Shown here one piece after another: positions 1-13,280 of a DNA stretch of 64,000 bases; the stretch's first letter is position 1; each line of letters begins with the position of its first letter. The notes under the pieces were generated by a model, which was not told the origin of the DNA, ran no database searches, and saw nothing but the letters and a program-made list of their open reading frames with translations. Source of the stretch: Coffea arabica (taxonomy: Eukaryota > Streptophyta > Magnoliopsida > Gentianales > Rubiaceae); contig NC_092326.1 in NCBI RefSeq assembly GCF_036785885.1, forward strand, positions 38,340,287 to 38,404,286, written 5' to 3'. Made by a program: the position numbers and the translations under genes.

Positions 1-341
1 ATCCCCCTTAAAAATGAGAAAATTGCTGCATATTGGAGCAATTCTGTCGAGTGTGTATTTACTTTTCAATCCCATTGATTCATGGGCTGTATTTACCCTT
101 TTTTGGGTAATTCTGAGCTTGGCAAGCAGTCCTACCAATTTTGTGGTCATCAAAGATTCAAGTAGGTATTTTCAATATCTTTGCTGATAATTAATAACTA
201 CCATTCTGACAAGCATGCTGTGATCTACTTGAGGAATCTTCGGCATAGCAGTGTACAACATTAAGAACAGCGTGTATGTATTTGTTCTTTAGAAATTTTA
301 ATTTGTTTATTTTATTACTCTCCCTATGCTTGATCATGAAG

Positions 342-651
342 TGTGGGGTTTGGGTGGAAAGATTACCTCCACCCTACAGAGTTTTGCCCATTCATGTCAA
401 TGATACAAAATACTTAAGTGGCCGAACAGTGAATTCAAACTTGGCCCAGGTCAGCTTCTTTTGTAAAGTTCGGTATTCATTGCACCGAAGCTAGCTAAAT
501 TTATATGAGTGGTTCAGCATGTAATCTGTTTTGATGATGTTTCTGTTCTGATTTTCTTTTTCCGGATAATGTGTTCCAGATGAGCTCAATTGATGCTGCA
601 ATTGATAGAAGGATATCAGAAAGCAGGCTTGCTGGTCGTATGGCATTTTAG
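342..651 (+). CDS. 3' end of an unrecognised gene (two exons)
   Basis: Two exons join in phase 0. Exon 342-449 follows a pyrimidine-rich acceptor ending GAAG and ends CAG before GTCAGC. Exon 580-651 follows TTCCAG and ends with TAG at 649-651. Together they encode about 59 residues, with a PPPYR segment in the first exon and a basic, alanine-rich C-terminus ending GRMAF. I do not recognise the family. The upstream part lies outside the window or in 1-341, where I could not place an exon with confidence. The frame open from position 2 to about 187 is hydrophobic but has no clear splice signals. The sequence after the stop looks like a normal 3' UTR, and the gene converges on the minus-strand transporter that follows. 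Confidence 0.45.
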
Positions 652-1829
652 GTTTGGTGGCCTAGTGTTAGAAGTTGGAGACCTTTCTGGTTGCAGCTCA
701 AGAGTTAAATCGAGTCTCAAATTAAGACTTGCTCGAGCACCTCAAGTGATTAGTTCCTGCTCAGTCTAAAACTCTTTTTCTTTTCGTGTTGTATGCTTAG
801 AAGTGAAGTGAGGTAGGATGATTCTTTTAACCTTTAGTTGAAAAGTTTCAAAAGATTCTTGTAACTGAGTTGGAAGGTTTTGTAAGGGGTCAGCGTTGTT
901 TTGTAAATTGAGGATCTAAATATGATTTGAAGCAGATGCGATTTAATGTTATTTGGGGAATTCGTAGATCAGTTATGCTTTCTTTTTCAAGTTGTACTAT
1001 TTTGGCCATTTTATTTGGGGTTGCTTATGGGATTCAGAACTGTATGTTGACTATCGGGTAGCTTGTGGCCCTGCAGCCAGGATCATCTTCTTCTGATTGA
1101 AATGCATCAAGCCTTCAATGCGGGTATAGAGTCAGAAGAATACTACTATCATGCACCAGGCCTTGCATTGCACGAATGATAAAACGATCCTTCCGAACTC
1201 TGTATCCACAATGAAGGCCTCAAGCGTCTTAATCAGGTCATGCGAGCGAAAGGGCAATAAACTACTCAGTAGTTTCGACACTTGATCGCGCTATGTCATG
1301 TCTGTAATCACCAACACAAACGCACTGATTGCACCACTATTGTCATATATATGCTTCCCACCAGGCAGCATTGGCAGGCAGCAGGCCCCTCGCTGCTCTC
1401 TTTTACAAGTTTAAACTTCTTAAATTATCGTCTTTTTATGAATTAATTATAAGGCAGCTGGCACAAACCATCGAACGTCTCGCCTGTTATAATATGAGAA
1501 CCATTAAATGGGAAGCAAGGCTGTCATCACTGCTCAAGTGGTACGAATAGGAGGAGAATGAATGGTTTGAGCAAGGCAAACGTTCATAGAGAGAAATGAA
1601 ATCACTTCCTTACTAGACCAGTTCCACAAGAATCCCATAACTTTTGTAGCATTATTATCTTTCCACCAGCTTTATGAATGTTAATATTTTTCAACCATAG
1701 ACGATATTATGAAGAGGCAAATGCAGTACAATAGGAGCAAAGATTTTCGCTGAAATACATGGTACAAGCCGAAGGCATATATGTACATAACACAGAACAC
1801 GCGGATACACTACATGATGTTGCAGTTCC
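652..1829. other. Convergent intergenic / 3' UTR region
   Basis: This stretch separates the stop of the first gene (649-651) from the stop of the minus-strand YSL gene (1830-1832). It should hold both 3' UTRs. I see no convincing coding exon, RNA gene or repeat. The 73-codon frame at 1329-1550 has no recognisable protein features. Confidence 0.5.
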
Positions 1830-4800
1830 TCAACTGCCTGAGGAGGGGCCAAAGTACATACAGATGGGCGGATTAATCCTGAAGATTGATAGGATTGCTG
1901 AGGGAATGGTCCAAATACCATCACCACATATCAAACCTGAAGCAACAGCGCCTGAGTAATCTTCTGCTTCCTTCCTGTTTAGCCTCTCCCAGACAAACAA
2001 TATTACGGTTCCAACAAACATGTCGATCGCAAAGTAAGCTCCAATATAAAATGGTACTGACATTGCCATTGGTATAGGGATGAACTGTGACACCCTTTTA
2101 GGGGTGACATCCCTCAAGAAGTTTACAGCTACAGCCACAGCAAAGAAAAACAAGCAGAGTTCCAAGCAATGCTTGGGCAGTTCCGAAAAGCCTTGAATCC
2201 CCAAAATAGCCATTTCCCTATATATGATGGCATACGGTGCTTTGTATGGACTATCAGGAGAACCTATATCGAAGGCGCTCCAGTACAACCAAAATGTAAG
2301 CGGTGCAATGACACAGCCCATGGCTGTTCCAACTAACTGACTGACAAACATAGATCTGGCTGATGACAAAGTTAGATAGCCTGTCTTAAAATCTTGCATC
2401 AAATCAGCTGCAGTTGAGACAATGGACATCATAACTCCACAAGCTGCCAGCCCAGCGATAACGCCACCATTACTTCCAACCAGTGAAGCAAAAATGAAAA
2501 GGCCAATCTTGCCATATGTTGAAGCCAAGTTCCAATCTGTTAGCCCAGTCCCATAGGAATTGCAGAAGGCAAGGGCAGGAGCAATTATGTATGAGCAAAG
2601 GACCAAATACCATTTAAGCGGCGGAAAGATGATTGGAATTGTAGCAGTGGATATTGCAGCCAAGCCAACATATCCAGAGGCAGCAAACCAAAATGGAATC
2701 CTGTCCTTCAGGAATACTTCATCCCGCTTTTTCTCCTCTAGTAATCTTTTGGAAGTGTCACTATCTGTTCAAACATTAATACAGCATATAGGTACATAAT
2801 ATAATGGTAGTCAAGGAATGTGAACACACGTATGAATTTAGTACCGAATTGGGTAATCTCAGTGGGGTTTTTAGTCCTTAAAAGGGAAGGATGCCAGGAA
2901 AGAGTAGGAAGAATTGTTATTTCTTCAACTTTCTTTTTATACACTTGAACTTGCAATTGCAGAGTTCATTCCACCAAAAATTTAACAGGCAACAAAAAAG
3001 GGTAGTAATAAATGTCAAAAGAAAATGACACAGCAATATAAATGAGATAAAATAAATAATCATTGACCACCACTCCTTACCTAAAACCTCTTTGAAAATG
3101 GGAAGGTCCTTTTGTCTAGTGCTAATTTTGCACGTTTCCTTAAATGTGATGGCAATTATTTTAATTAAATTGTAAAGCCCATCACCCAAAATTAGTGAAA
3201 TAGCAACGAAGACCTGCAATCATAATACGCGCATGAGATTGTCACACCAAAAAATCCAATTTAACACGCATGAAAAAAATCTCTCCCAGTTGAGATAGGA
3301 AATTCTGCTGCATATCATAATCAAAATGGGCTGTCTGACAATGATGTGAAGTATTAAATAGCTTGATCACTGGCTTTATCAAAAGGAAAAATAAGGGGGT
3401 TTTTGAAAATTGAATTTTTGCCTCTGTAAAATTTCATTCTTTCTCCATGGATGAAAGCATACACAATACCCAACTTCTATTTTTTTTTTTAACAGAACTC
3501 CTCTAATGGATCAAAGAAGCTCATAGTGTCTCACTCTGCCAAGTAAATTTATGTTCACTGCTTTTGTGGTACCATCCCCAAGTCCTCATGAAGCCTTAAG
3601 AAGTCAGAGACACATACTTCCCCCATGCAAAGCTACCCATTTGATGCTCAGAGTTACAGATCAAAGAAATTCAGGCTTTTCATGTGTTAACTATGGTGTA
3701 TAGTGTTGGACTATGTCAGTATGAAGAAAAAGGGTACTCAAGTTATTTACTAATCAGTTGCTTATGCTTTGATATTATCACAGGAATAGCTATGCTTAAA
3801 CACTCAGTATTCGTGATGCCCTTTACACCCACTTATCTTTTGGCTCCTCAAATATGTCCTCAACCTCTTTCTTATTTTGTAAGCTTCCAAACAATATCAT
3901 AGCAGAGGCAGAAAAAAAGGAAGCTTTAATTGCATAGAGAACATTTATTAGCTGCAGCTGTTAAAACTGCCTTTACTTGTTAATGTCTGTCTAAACACAT
4001 AGCTAATCTTTCTTATGGAATTTGTAAAGAAAAATATTTTGAGGTACCTTGTAACCATATAGACCTTTGAAGTCATTGGCGCCAAGATCCGCCGGGTACC
4101 AGTCACCAGCATGCCGAGAAACGAAGGGCCAAAGAAAACCCCACGAGATAATGGCCCCCAAAAGAACAGAACAGTTGACAATATGAGGGCAGATCAGACC
4201 ACATCCTATATAGGTAGGACTAAAGTCAAAATAAAACCTGCAACACAGGAGCAAGACTCAAGCATCAGTAATATGAGCTACGAGTAATCCACACTTGTGA
4301 TCCAGAGTTTACCCTTCATATGCCCTGTGCAAAGAGTTCTTGTTTTAGAGGTCACCAATAATATCAATCATGAAAACAAAGGTTACAGTTTTTCTAAGAT
4401 AAAAGCAAGCTGAAGTACAGCATCCCTCTCTATTTCAGTTTTTCTTTTCTTTGCCATTTTCAGCACAGAAAGTTCATAGGATCCTTTCAGCATCATTTGA
4501 TCAAATCTAAAATTGTACAAGACTACAAGATAGCTCAATACATTTATGAGCAGCTAGTACAGCCCTCTCAGGGTAAATAGTTATCCACTCAACAACCAAG
4601 ATATATAACATTACCACCACATATCGAGACCAAAACTAACTCACCAAAAGGTTAGCTTGGCTTCCACCCCGATTTGTAGTATCAAGCAACTAAAATATTG
4701 TATGTCTATGCATTTTCAGTCAGACATATTTATAGCTTGACAACTAGCTCTTGTATAAAAATTGCTTTAGCAGAAAAAGAATGTCTCTAAGGCACTTGCA

Positions 4801-6805
4801 CCATGTTATGAATTCAACATCAGGAGAATCGATGAGAATAAGAAATTATGTGTTTCTTACAGGAAAATTACTGCTAGTAATTGCTACACCTCTCAAGTAA
4901 TTGCTACACCTCTCAGAACTCACAAAGGAGAGGCAAAGAGTAGAAGTTGTATTCACTTCCTGGTCTAAAAATTGCAGCCATTTGGACTCAAAATCAACTA
5001 TATCTAATATTGGAGGCAGAGAAACTTACGTGTTTTTGTATAATGCCAACCCCAGGCTGGGAAAATTGTCAAATCCACATGAACCCCCAACGCCACTGAA
5101 GAACCATTTGAAGCAGCTCCAGAAGAAGCTAATGCTCAAATATTTTCCAAGACAGCTCACTTGTTTCCTGGAAAGCTCATACAATTTGTCATTTCAGAAA
5201 ATAGTACTAGAGATTGAAAAACAAACTTTACAGAAAACAAGGACCATACCACACCATGCCTCAGCCTATCTTCATTACTGTAATTTTAATTTGATGACTT
5301 CGGTGCACACAAACAAGAAAAAGCTTTTCTCAATGTCTTATACGCTTTACAAACAAGAACAAAAGGCACCCAAAAACTAAAAATGCAGTTGCTTACCTTG
5401 CAAGTTCAGCTCCACTGCTTGTGTGGAAGCTATTGATCAACATTGCCGTGGCAGTTCCACTAGGGTATGTCAACTTATAATCCAAGACCATAACCTGAAA
5501 TTAGGGCCATAGGAGATTAAAAAGAATGACACAAAAAACAACTGGTGAAGGATTAAGGGCTCCAGTACCAATTGCAAAGAGCACTCTAAATCTAGAATGG
5601 CAGTGATAATGATGCAAAATGGAAACACAATTATCAATCCCTAACAAGCATGATTGGGAATAGGAAAGAGGAAAGGACCAACTGATATATCTTCAGGTCA
5701 TGAAATAAACAAGAAAGCCGTGTCAATTTACACAATTACAGACTGAACCAAAAAAAAAAAAAAAAAAAGCCTATAAGTTAAACACATAGCCTAGCGGCAA
5801 GGGATGATTTGCATTCCTAGAAGCGGTGGAGCGAGATGGAATTATCAGCATTGGAAGTCACCTTACGAAGTGGGACAAGACTGAAAAGGCCAAGGAAACT
5901 AACGACAAACGTGAAACCCATCATCCACAACAATCCTGGATTTTTAACATCTTCTGCCCGGTTACCAGGATAGTCCTCACCAATCAGCTTGTACGTTTTC
6001 TCATCCATTGAGAGCATGTACGACCCAAAACCCCCTGCCATAGCCAAGTAAAAATAAGGAACAATACAATCATGTGGCATGAGCACAATATAGTTAGGGA
6101 ATTGGACAAATCAAGTAAACAGAGAAAATGGAGAAAAAAAAACTCCAGTTTTAGATAACCTAGACATGTTCATGACACTAACAATGACATCAGAGAACTA
6201 GTTTCATTTTAGTACTAATTCGAAGACTCTCCCAAACACAGGCAGCTAAGGCTAGAAATACCTACACACCAATTCTCAATAACGAGAAGCCAACTTTTGT
6301 CACTGCACAGAAATTACTACTCGCATCCAAAAACTGCCAGACAAAGAAAAAGAAAAGGAAAAAAAAAAAAGAATTATGCAAGTTAAAGATGAGAGCAGTA
6401 CAGAGAAGTGGGGTTAGTAGTACCACTAAAAGCGAGGCCATAACAAGCAACAACGCAAGTCTGGATAACGGTATTCTCCTGACGGGTGAAGGGGTGAACC
6501 GAAAGGCCTAATTTGGAAAGAAAGGCGGTCCAGGACTTGACGAAGAAGAAACCAAGCAAACCGGCGGCGACATTGAGGGAGGGAATGATGCCGACGGTGA
6601 GATTGAGCTTGTGGGTGATGATACAAAAAAGAACACCCAACAGGGCACTCACAAGAAGGCCCCGGAAGGTAATCTGATGTTTCCAATCCGGAATGAATTC
6701 TTCGCCCGGCAGATCCTTATTCTTGGAATCATCATCATCATCTACCTGCTGCAGCAAAGGCTCTGAAATCTCCACAGAAGCACCGGCCTTCTCCACCGTC
6801 CCCAT
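1830..6805 (-). CDS. YSL7-like: YELLOW STRIPE-LIKE metal-chelate/oligopeptide transporter (YSL5/7/8 type), 7 exons
   Basis: Membrane transporter of the oligopeptide transporter (OPT) superfamily, YSL branch. Family members move metal-nicotianamine complexes or small peptides across plasma or internal membranes. Coding exons on the minus strand are 6805-6424, 6034-5862, 5494-5397, 5237-equivalent region excluded, 5167-5030, 4237-4048, 3213-3081 and 2764-1830, that is seven exons in all. Every junction keeps the frame and gives 682 residues, the usual YSL length. The start ATG (6805-6803) precedes an acidic N-terminal stretch with a run of Asp, then the family segment [20 protein letters not shown]. 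Later landmarks are [10 protein letters not shown] over the exon 1/2 join, [20 protein letters not shown] in exon 3, [15 protein letters not shown] in exon 5, and the long last exon with [15 protein letters not shown] and a C-terminus ending in GPSSGS. Many hydrophobic segments fit 12 or more membrane helices. No stop or frameshift was seen. The YSL5/7/8 assignment rests on the N-terminus and gene structure and is less sure than YSL itself; the exact substrate cannot be read from the sequence. Confidence 0.93.
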
Positions 6806-8232
6806 CTGTTGACCTATTAATCTCTGAACCCTCTACAGTGTAATAGGTTACCAGATCACCCCAACCCACCACTATTACTATTAGTATTACTACTTGCTGA
6901 GCTTTGGATGGAAAAAGAAAAAAAGGGGGCTACCTTTGACACTTTTTGGCTAGGTTTTTGTGGGTGGCAGATAAGATGCAGATGAGATTCTTGATACTCC
7001 ACCTCGTAATATACTACCTATCCTATCAGGATTCTGTTACTAGGTTTTTTGCTCCCCTTATTATTATATTAGTAGTAATCAAATCAAAGGATAGTACAAT
7101 GAGATTGGTGGTGGTGGTAAATGGCAATATTGGTAGTTTCTGGGCTGATGGGATCGGTGGCAGGTGGAGGAGAGAGGTGATTGGTGGAGAATTTGGACGG
7201 ACAGAGAAGAAATCTCAAGCGTCTGACGTCCTTTGGGCAGTTGCGCTGGCGTGAAGCGTGCAATTTGCACGTTCCCGCGTGTTTCGTACCCTTCCATTGC
7301 ATTTGGAGAGAAATTTTCTTCATTATATCCTAATAAAATTTAAAATTATTTTTTAAATTTAATGCAATTTGTGATATATTTCATTACTTGTATTAGTTAT
7401 ATCTAAAATTTTGTGTGAAATTGACTAGATTTTACCCTCTAAATTACAAGGGGTATTTGTTATTTGGCTAAGCCTCAAGATTTGATTGATGGATTAGTCA
7501 AGTTTCAAGAGAGGTAAATGCAGTTAATCGTTGAAAATTAGCTGACTTGAAATATGGATATATTTGTGCAATAATGTATGCAAAATTTATGTTTCGTTGC
7601 ACTAATCATTTTAACTAATTATTTCTTGTAATAACAGGTGAATAGACGCTTCATTGAGATTTAGATTCTGTTTGATAATTCAATTCAACACATAATAATT
7701 TAAATCTTAACATATTATACCATTTGATAATTAAAAAATTGAACATCTGAATTAATTAGGTGATACTGAATATTTTAGATAAAATTTATTTTCAAAATTA
7801 AGTGATAAATTATTCACTTATTAACGAATATGATATACACTCAAGTGTATTAAATTTAATATTTAATAATTCAATAAATTAATAAATTCAGATTTTAATT
7901 TTATTAAATGCACCATTAGAGCGAGGTTTTAGTTCAAATAGTCGCAAGAGCCATTTTTTTTTGGTACCAAATGGGATACCCACGTGCCAAAACACAGCAA
8001 CATTATCGTGGGAAAGAGATTGGACTTTTGCAAAATCTTTTGAAAAGAATATTACTTTGACAAAAAAAAAAAAAAAAAGGTCGCATGAAAAAGACATTAA
8101 GGTGTTATTATTTTGCTATTTAGGAGACTAAATGTCCCAAATCACAAATACTACAGACCTAAGGGGCCTCTTGGTAAATATTAATCGAAACCTCGTTTAC
8201 CTTTTTACTCTCGACTCTCGAGGGGCCATACC
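6806..8232. other. Divergent promoter region between YSL and BDP1
   Basis: This holds the upstream region of the minus-strand YSL gene and of the plus-strand BDP1 gene. No coding exon is visible. The part around 7650-7910 is extremely AT-rich, with recurring TTTGATAATT-type words near its left end and in the middle, as in AT-rich MITE remnants. I could not define ends or a target duplication, so I leave it unclassified. A CACGTG-containing word (CCCACGTGCC) at about 7979-7988 is a possible G-box. Confidence 0.4.
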
Positions 8233-8240
8233 TATAAATT
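8233..8240 (+). promoter_or_regulatory. Putative TATA box of BDP1
   Basis: TATAAATT lies in a short unique stretch just upstream of a pyrimidine-rich presumptive leader (about 8265-8449). A good donor (CTCCG before GTGAGC, 8450) follows. Placement is by motif and context only. Confidence 0.4.
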
Positions 8241-8571
8241 TCCATATTTGAACATAGAAAGTAGAAACCACTCCTATTTGTAAAGTTTCAATTTTTATTC
8301 GTATCTGCTTCTGCTTCTGCTTCTTCTTTTTCATTATCTCTATCTGGGTATTTTCAGCTTTACAGAACCCCGTTAGAAAATACTGTTCAATATAGAAAAC
8401 AAAACCTTTAAGATTGTTCAGCGATTGCTGTTAGCTATACAAATCTCCGGTGAGCAATAGATTTAATTTTGGTTCATCGGAAAAGTGTGTAGAATATTGT
8501 GGTGCGGCCATAATTTGTATATAAAGGAGGCTTGATTGACTAACAGGTTATAGTGCTTTAATGTTTTGCAG

Positions 8572-8666
8572 GCAGGGAAGAAAATTTGACAATATGGTGT
8601 GTTGTGCCCTCAGATAACTGTAATGGTCTTCAGGTGTTGGGAAGTTGTGCAACAGGGTTGGAGCAG
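8572..8666 (+). other. Putative non-coding 5' UTR exon of BDP1 with a short upstream ORF
   Basis: An acceptor (TTTTGCAG) ends at 8571, and a donor (GAGCAG before GTACAC) starts at 8667. Within the exon, an ATG opens a 7-codon upstream ORF ending TAA. A first leader exon would end at 8449. The coding start is only reached at 13281, so the leader would contain an intron of about 4.6 kb. This is inferred from splice signals; without transcripts the leader structure is uncertain. Confidence 0.3.
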
Positions 8667-11600
8667 GTACACTGCTCTATACTGATTGGATTTGATTCTT
8701 GATTCCCTGAATTTCCCTTTTTTTTTATTTGCTTTTATCTGGAAAATGGAAGTGCAACTTACTGACAGCAGATTTGCAAAACTGTAGAATCACCATTCCT
8801 CTAAGGCCATTTAGTTTGAGGGATGTTGTGGAGCTGGGACATGAATCCTCTGCCATCTCTTTTTTTGTTCATTTTTTAGTCCATATAAAGTAATTTTATT
8901 TAAAGTCATTATGCTGTTTATGGGGATTGGTTTGTCATGGTTGCTGCTTTTGTTTGATTTCTTAAACTGGGGCTGTCAATTATTCGATGTGTCTCCTTCT
9001 TTTGTGAAGTTTTTTCATAATCACTGAGATTTTTCAGACGGCTAATCAATTCAAGAGATAAAAAAAAGGCTAGTTTGACAGTTATCTTAACTAGTGCTGA
9101 ATGCACACTCAATGTGTGTGCAGTAAAGAAATACATTATATTTATTGTCATATATTTTATATAAAAATTTCATTGTTGAAACAAACTTTAATCTTTTAAA
9201 TGTTTTATAAAATAAGTTTACATTGGTAGTTATAATATTTAGGAGTGGTTATGTTGAAAATATATGCTTAAATAGGTAAAAGCAAAAAATGCTCATGGGG
9301 TAGTTATCTTGAGAACATCTATGTAGGTAGTTAAAGTAAATTGAGCTTTTATTTGGACAAAAATGAAAGTTTATAAAGTGGCAATAAATGTTTACTCGAA
9401 ACCCCTGTTTTTATATAGTATAGATATAGATATGTCCCTGGAGGTGAAGGGCATTCCCCCTCGCCCCCCCCCCCCCAACCCCCAAAAAAAATAAAGGTGG
9501 AGGAATAAGAACAAGATTTATCTTTTTTTCCAAAGTTTCCATTTTTTTCCTCTCTTTTCCTAATACCCTGGTTGGTTCCAGGAAAGGGCTGAGGAAATGG
9601 AAAGTGATACCCTGAAAACCAATTTCCTGTGTTTGGCAATGAAAGAAAGGGAATTGATATTTGCACACCTCATAGAGAGAAGAAATCTCAGGAAATGGTA
9701 GGGAAACTAAAAGCTATTTTTGCCTAAAAATGGTTTCATCACCAAAACATGAGGAAAACGAAGGAAAGGAAATGCAAATGGATAAATTCGCGGATCTCAA
9801 TCTGGGTAAAATTAGATTTCGGGTCAAATAAAGCCAATAAAAAAGAAACAAAGAACACCCCTCTCTCATCTCCCACTTCTTGCCGTTTTCACCGATCACC
9901 GTCTCCCATCAAATCTCTCAACTGCAATTTTGGCCGTGAGCAGTGGGCTGAATCTCCACTCTCAAGCAAGAGGTACTAAGAAAGTGCGAATGGGAAACCT
10001 AGATCAAATCTGAGCTGGTTCAAAGCCCATGGAATTGCCACTAGGATGACCACGCCCCCTCCATATATTCAAGTTAGCTCTTTTATTTGGAGCTTTTATG
10101 CCTTTATTTACAATGTAAGGTTTGTTGACGTACTTAATATTTCCAGAATGAATGGCAAAATTGTGCAACCATGTTCTAAGATCAAAGAACGTTAATTTAC
10201 TTCTTCCTGAGATTAGATTTCTTATTCGTCTGACCAGAAGACCACCTATTGTTGTACAAGTTTCTCGGGGTTTCTGGTTGTTTAGAAAAGTTTTTGAATC
10301 AATTCAAGCTTTGCCAATTCATAAACTGATTTCTACTGGTATTGTACATAAGAGCTCATTATGCAAGTAAAGTTTCAGTGGTATGCATAATCCTCTTTTA
10401 ATTTTAATGTTCAGGTTGTTTTATGACCATTAATGCCATGCCTTTTGTTTATCATTAGCTAATGAATTGATATGATGCATGATAAAAACTGGGGAATTTG
10501 GTTTGGGTTTCTTTTTTTTTTTTTGGAACTTTTCTGAGCATTATTTGTTACATTTTCTCATATACTTGGCCATATTGATGTTTTTGTGGTGTCCGATGCT
10601 TTTGTCGTTGCAATTATGTTGCCTCTACGGAGGGGAAGTTCTCATTTTTCTCAAGTCTGCAGTGCGATGTTTGGTGTGTTTTGCTGCAGATATCTTTCTT
10701 GTTTAGCAGTGGCAGCCCTGAATACAAGAAAATGTGCTTCCCTTCTTTTGGTTTAGAATAATAAAACACGGCTGCGCATTTTCTTTAAATAAGATAACTT
10801 TGTACACTTGGTTGGCACTGTCTTGTAAAATAATTTATTGAATTGGATTTGGGATCCAACTTAAAAGATAATTTGTACATCTTGATAGCCGGCAATTGTG
10901 GTCCTTGGTTATTGAGTAAGCTTGCATTGACATTATAGGTTGCCAGCATAATCTATCCTATTCCTATACAATAATTAAAACCCAAAAGAAAAATGCAAGG
11001 GTGGAAAACTTTGATGGATTTGAGCAGCCATTTTGCAGTCAAGTAGGATGTCGGATTGACGTGTAATTCTTTTTAATGCTATTTTGAAGCCCTAAAACTA
11101 TAGAATAGGGAAGAGGGATTTGGTTTCATTATTTATCTGCATCACTTGTATGCTTGTGAACATGTGTTTTGGGTTGGTATTGGTGATGTGGGTACTTGCT
11201 GGTTTTGCTCATTCTTCTTGACATCTCCCTTCTTGATAAATGTTAATTGAGATTAATGTTAACTCATGAGTTTGAAAGTTGTTGAGGGTGATATGTAATA
11301 CTTTTAATTGAGCCAACTATGATCAGGTGGTTCAGTTCTGATGAACTCACCAGCCTCTGTAAGAAGTTATACTCTCCCTTTTTCATTTGTATGCAAGCGA
11401 TCAACACTTTGCATGCTTCATTTTTCTGGCTGTCCAACTACAGATATTTTCTTTTATAGGATTCTGGTAGGGATAGTCAAAATAGCATCAAATATCTAAT
11501 TAGAATTAGTTTTTTTTTTGTTTTTGTTTTTTCTTTTTTTAGCAGTTTTATATAATTAAATCTCTTGGTATCAGTCTGGTTGTGGAGTCATTGGTGTATA

Positions 11601-13280
11601 AGATGATGAAGTACCTACATGATCACTGTGATATACGATCTCTGGGTGTCATTCTAAAGCTAGAACAGTGTACTATCTTATTGCCTATGTTTGGTTGTCC
11701 TTTATGTGCCATCCTTAAGTCCATCTGTTGGTATTAGTCAGTCATTGGTTTGTTTCAAAAGAATGTTCTGTTTCATTTATGCAGAATTGTGACTTTGCAG
11801 CATCTTTTGCATTTTCTTTACACTACCTTTGCAGTAACTTTGCATTTTCATTTTCTTTTTGTGTGTGCAAGCTATTAGTAGCGAAGCATAAAGTGTAATA
11901 CAGTGTCAATATTACGTGGTTCTTGTTGTATTAGGATTTTTGGCTTGTTGCATTCTAGTGTAGAAGACTTGGTAACTGTGAATTATGTTTTTTTTAATGC
12001 TTAGTTTGTGATATTAATGGGCTTCTCTGAAGTTCATATGTAATGGATATTGAGGTTTTATTAAGATATAATAGTTGTAGTTCATTTTAATTTTGCCTAG
12101 ACTGATTTTTTTCATTTCAATTTCACTTTTCTTCCTTCTTTTGTACTTTTTAGTAGCCGTGGAAATGTTTTTTGGCTGCTGGTGACCCATTTTCTTATAA
12201 GAATAATATTGCATTGGTCTATGATGCATACATTTATTGCCAATTAGATGTAGTAATTGTCCTGAAATGAAACTATTTCTTTGTGTGGCAACTGGCAAGT
12301 GCTGGAGGCTTAATTCAAAATCACACTAGGTGTTTGGAAAGCTGGGTTTTTTGAAACTATTTCTTTGTGTGGCAACATTTGAAGCCTGAGGTGATCAAAC
12401 AACCAACGAGTAGTAATTTTTTGAAAGTACACCTCACAGCTCAATTTCTGAATGTTTTGTGAACTCAAATGACCAAATATCCGAAGTACAATGTTGTTGA
12501 ATTTTCAATATAATTGGTTATTGTTTAATTGAAATGCATCTCCTTTTTAGTTCCGTTTTCTACTATCATTTCCCTTTAGAAATCCATGATTCAAACAAAA
12601 CAATAACTTTCCTTGGAATCTTTTTCCATATCCTTAGCACTTTCCATTGTTTACCAAACATGAGAAAGTATTAGGGTTTATGAAGGACTTTGATTTCCAT
12701 TTCCTCACCTCACTGGTTTCCTGGAACCAAACAGGGCCTAACGGTTGGGCTGCAAAAAGTTCATTGTTTTGATGTTTTTGTGAAAAGATAGTCAAGTGGG
12801 ACTCCTTTATTACGTTGGTCTTGTACTTGTACCTGCATGAATTTGCTTTTGTTTTCCTTGGTGGGCTCTTGATATTCTATTCTTGTTATTTCTTGGAGCT
12901 GTCTGCATCTGTAAAAGTCATAATTATGCAGGAATTTTATTTGATTGGTAAATGATCTCCATTAAAGCCTGTGATTGTGTGAATTCATCTTTACCTATTT
13001 GTCTGCATTTTCCTGAAAATGTATGCAAAAGTATAATTAGTAGCTTCTGAAATGGATTGAAACATAATCAACTTTGGCTCTATGTAAAAGGGGCTATGCT
13101 CAGGAACCTTTATTGTGTAGTTTTTTATGTCAGAAACTCATGCAATTAGTCATGTTTTACTGGAATGCAACATAACAGTTTAAATTTAAGATTTGTATCT
13201 TTTTTCTGTTGCCGTTATTCTGTTTTTTCTTCAGTTGTATGACTGATTTAATTCCTTTTTCTTTCCGAGGCTAGCTCCCA
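8667..13280 (+). other. Long presumptive 5' intron of BDP1
   Basis: About 4.6 kb with no coding exon that I can support. It holds a run of 14 C at about 9463-9476 beside A-rich and T-rich runs, a pair of 25-bp direct repeats (12268-12292 and 12352-12376), and two segments (about 9565-9690 and 12540-12740) resembling the ends of a degraded interspersed element, with inverted CTGGAACCAAACAGGGCC-like and GGTTGGTTCCAGGAAAGG-like words. The usual alternative would be plain intergenic DNA with BDP1 starting close to 13281. Confidence 0.35.

Noticed and set aside
2-187. Hydrophobic frame open from the window start
   Set aside because: No acceptor or donor gives a phase-compatible join to the exon at 342, and composition fits an intron.
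4901-5380. 159-codon plus-strand frame
   Set aside because: It lies antisense over YSL exon 4 and its introns; the minus strand carries the real coding exon.
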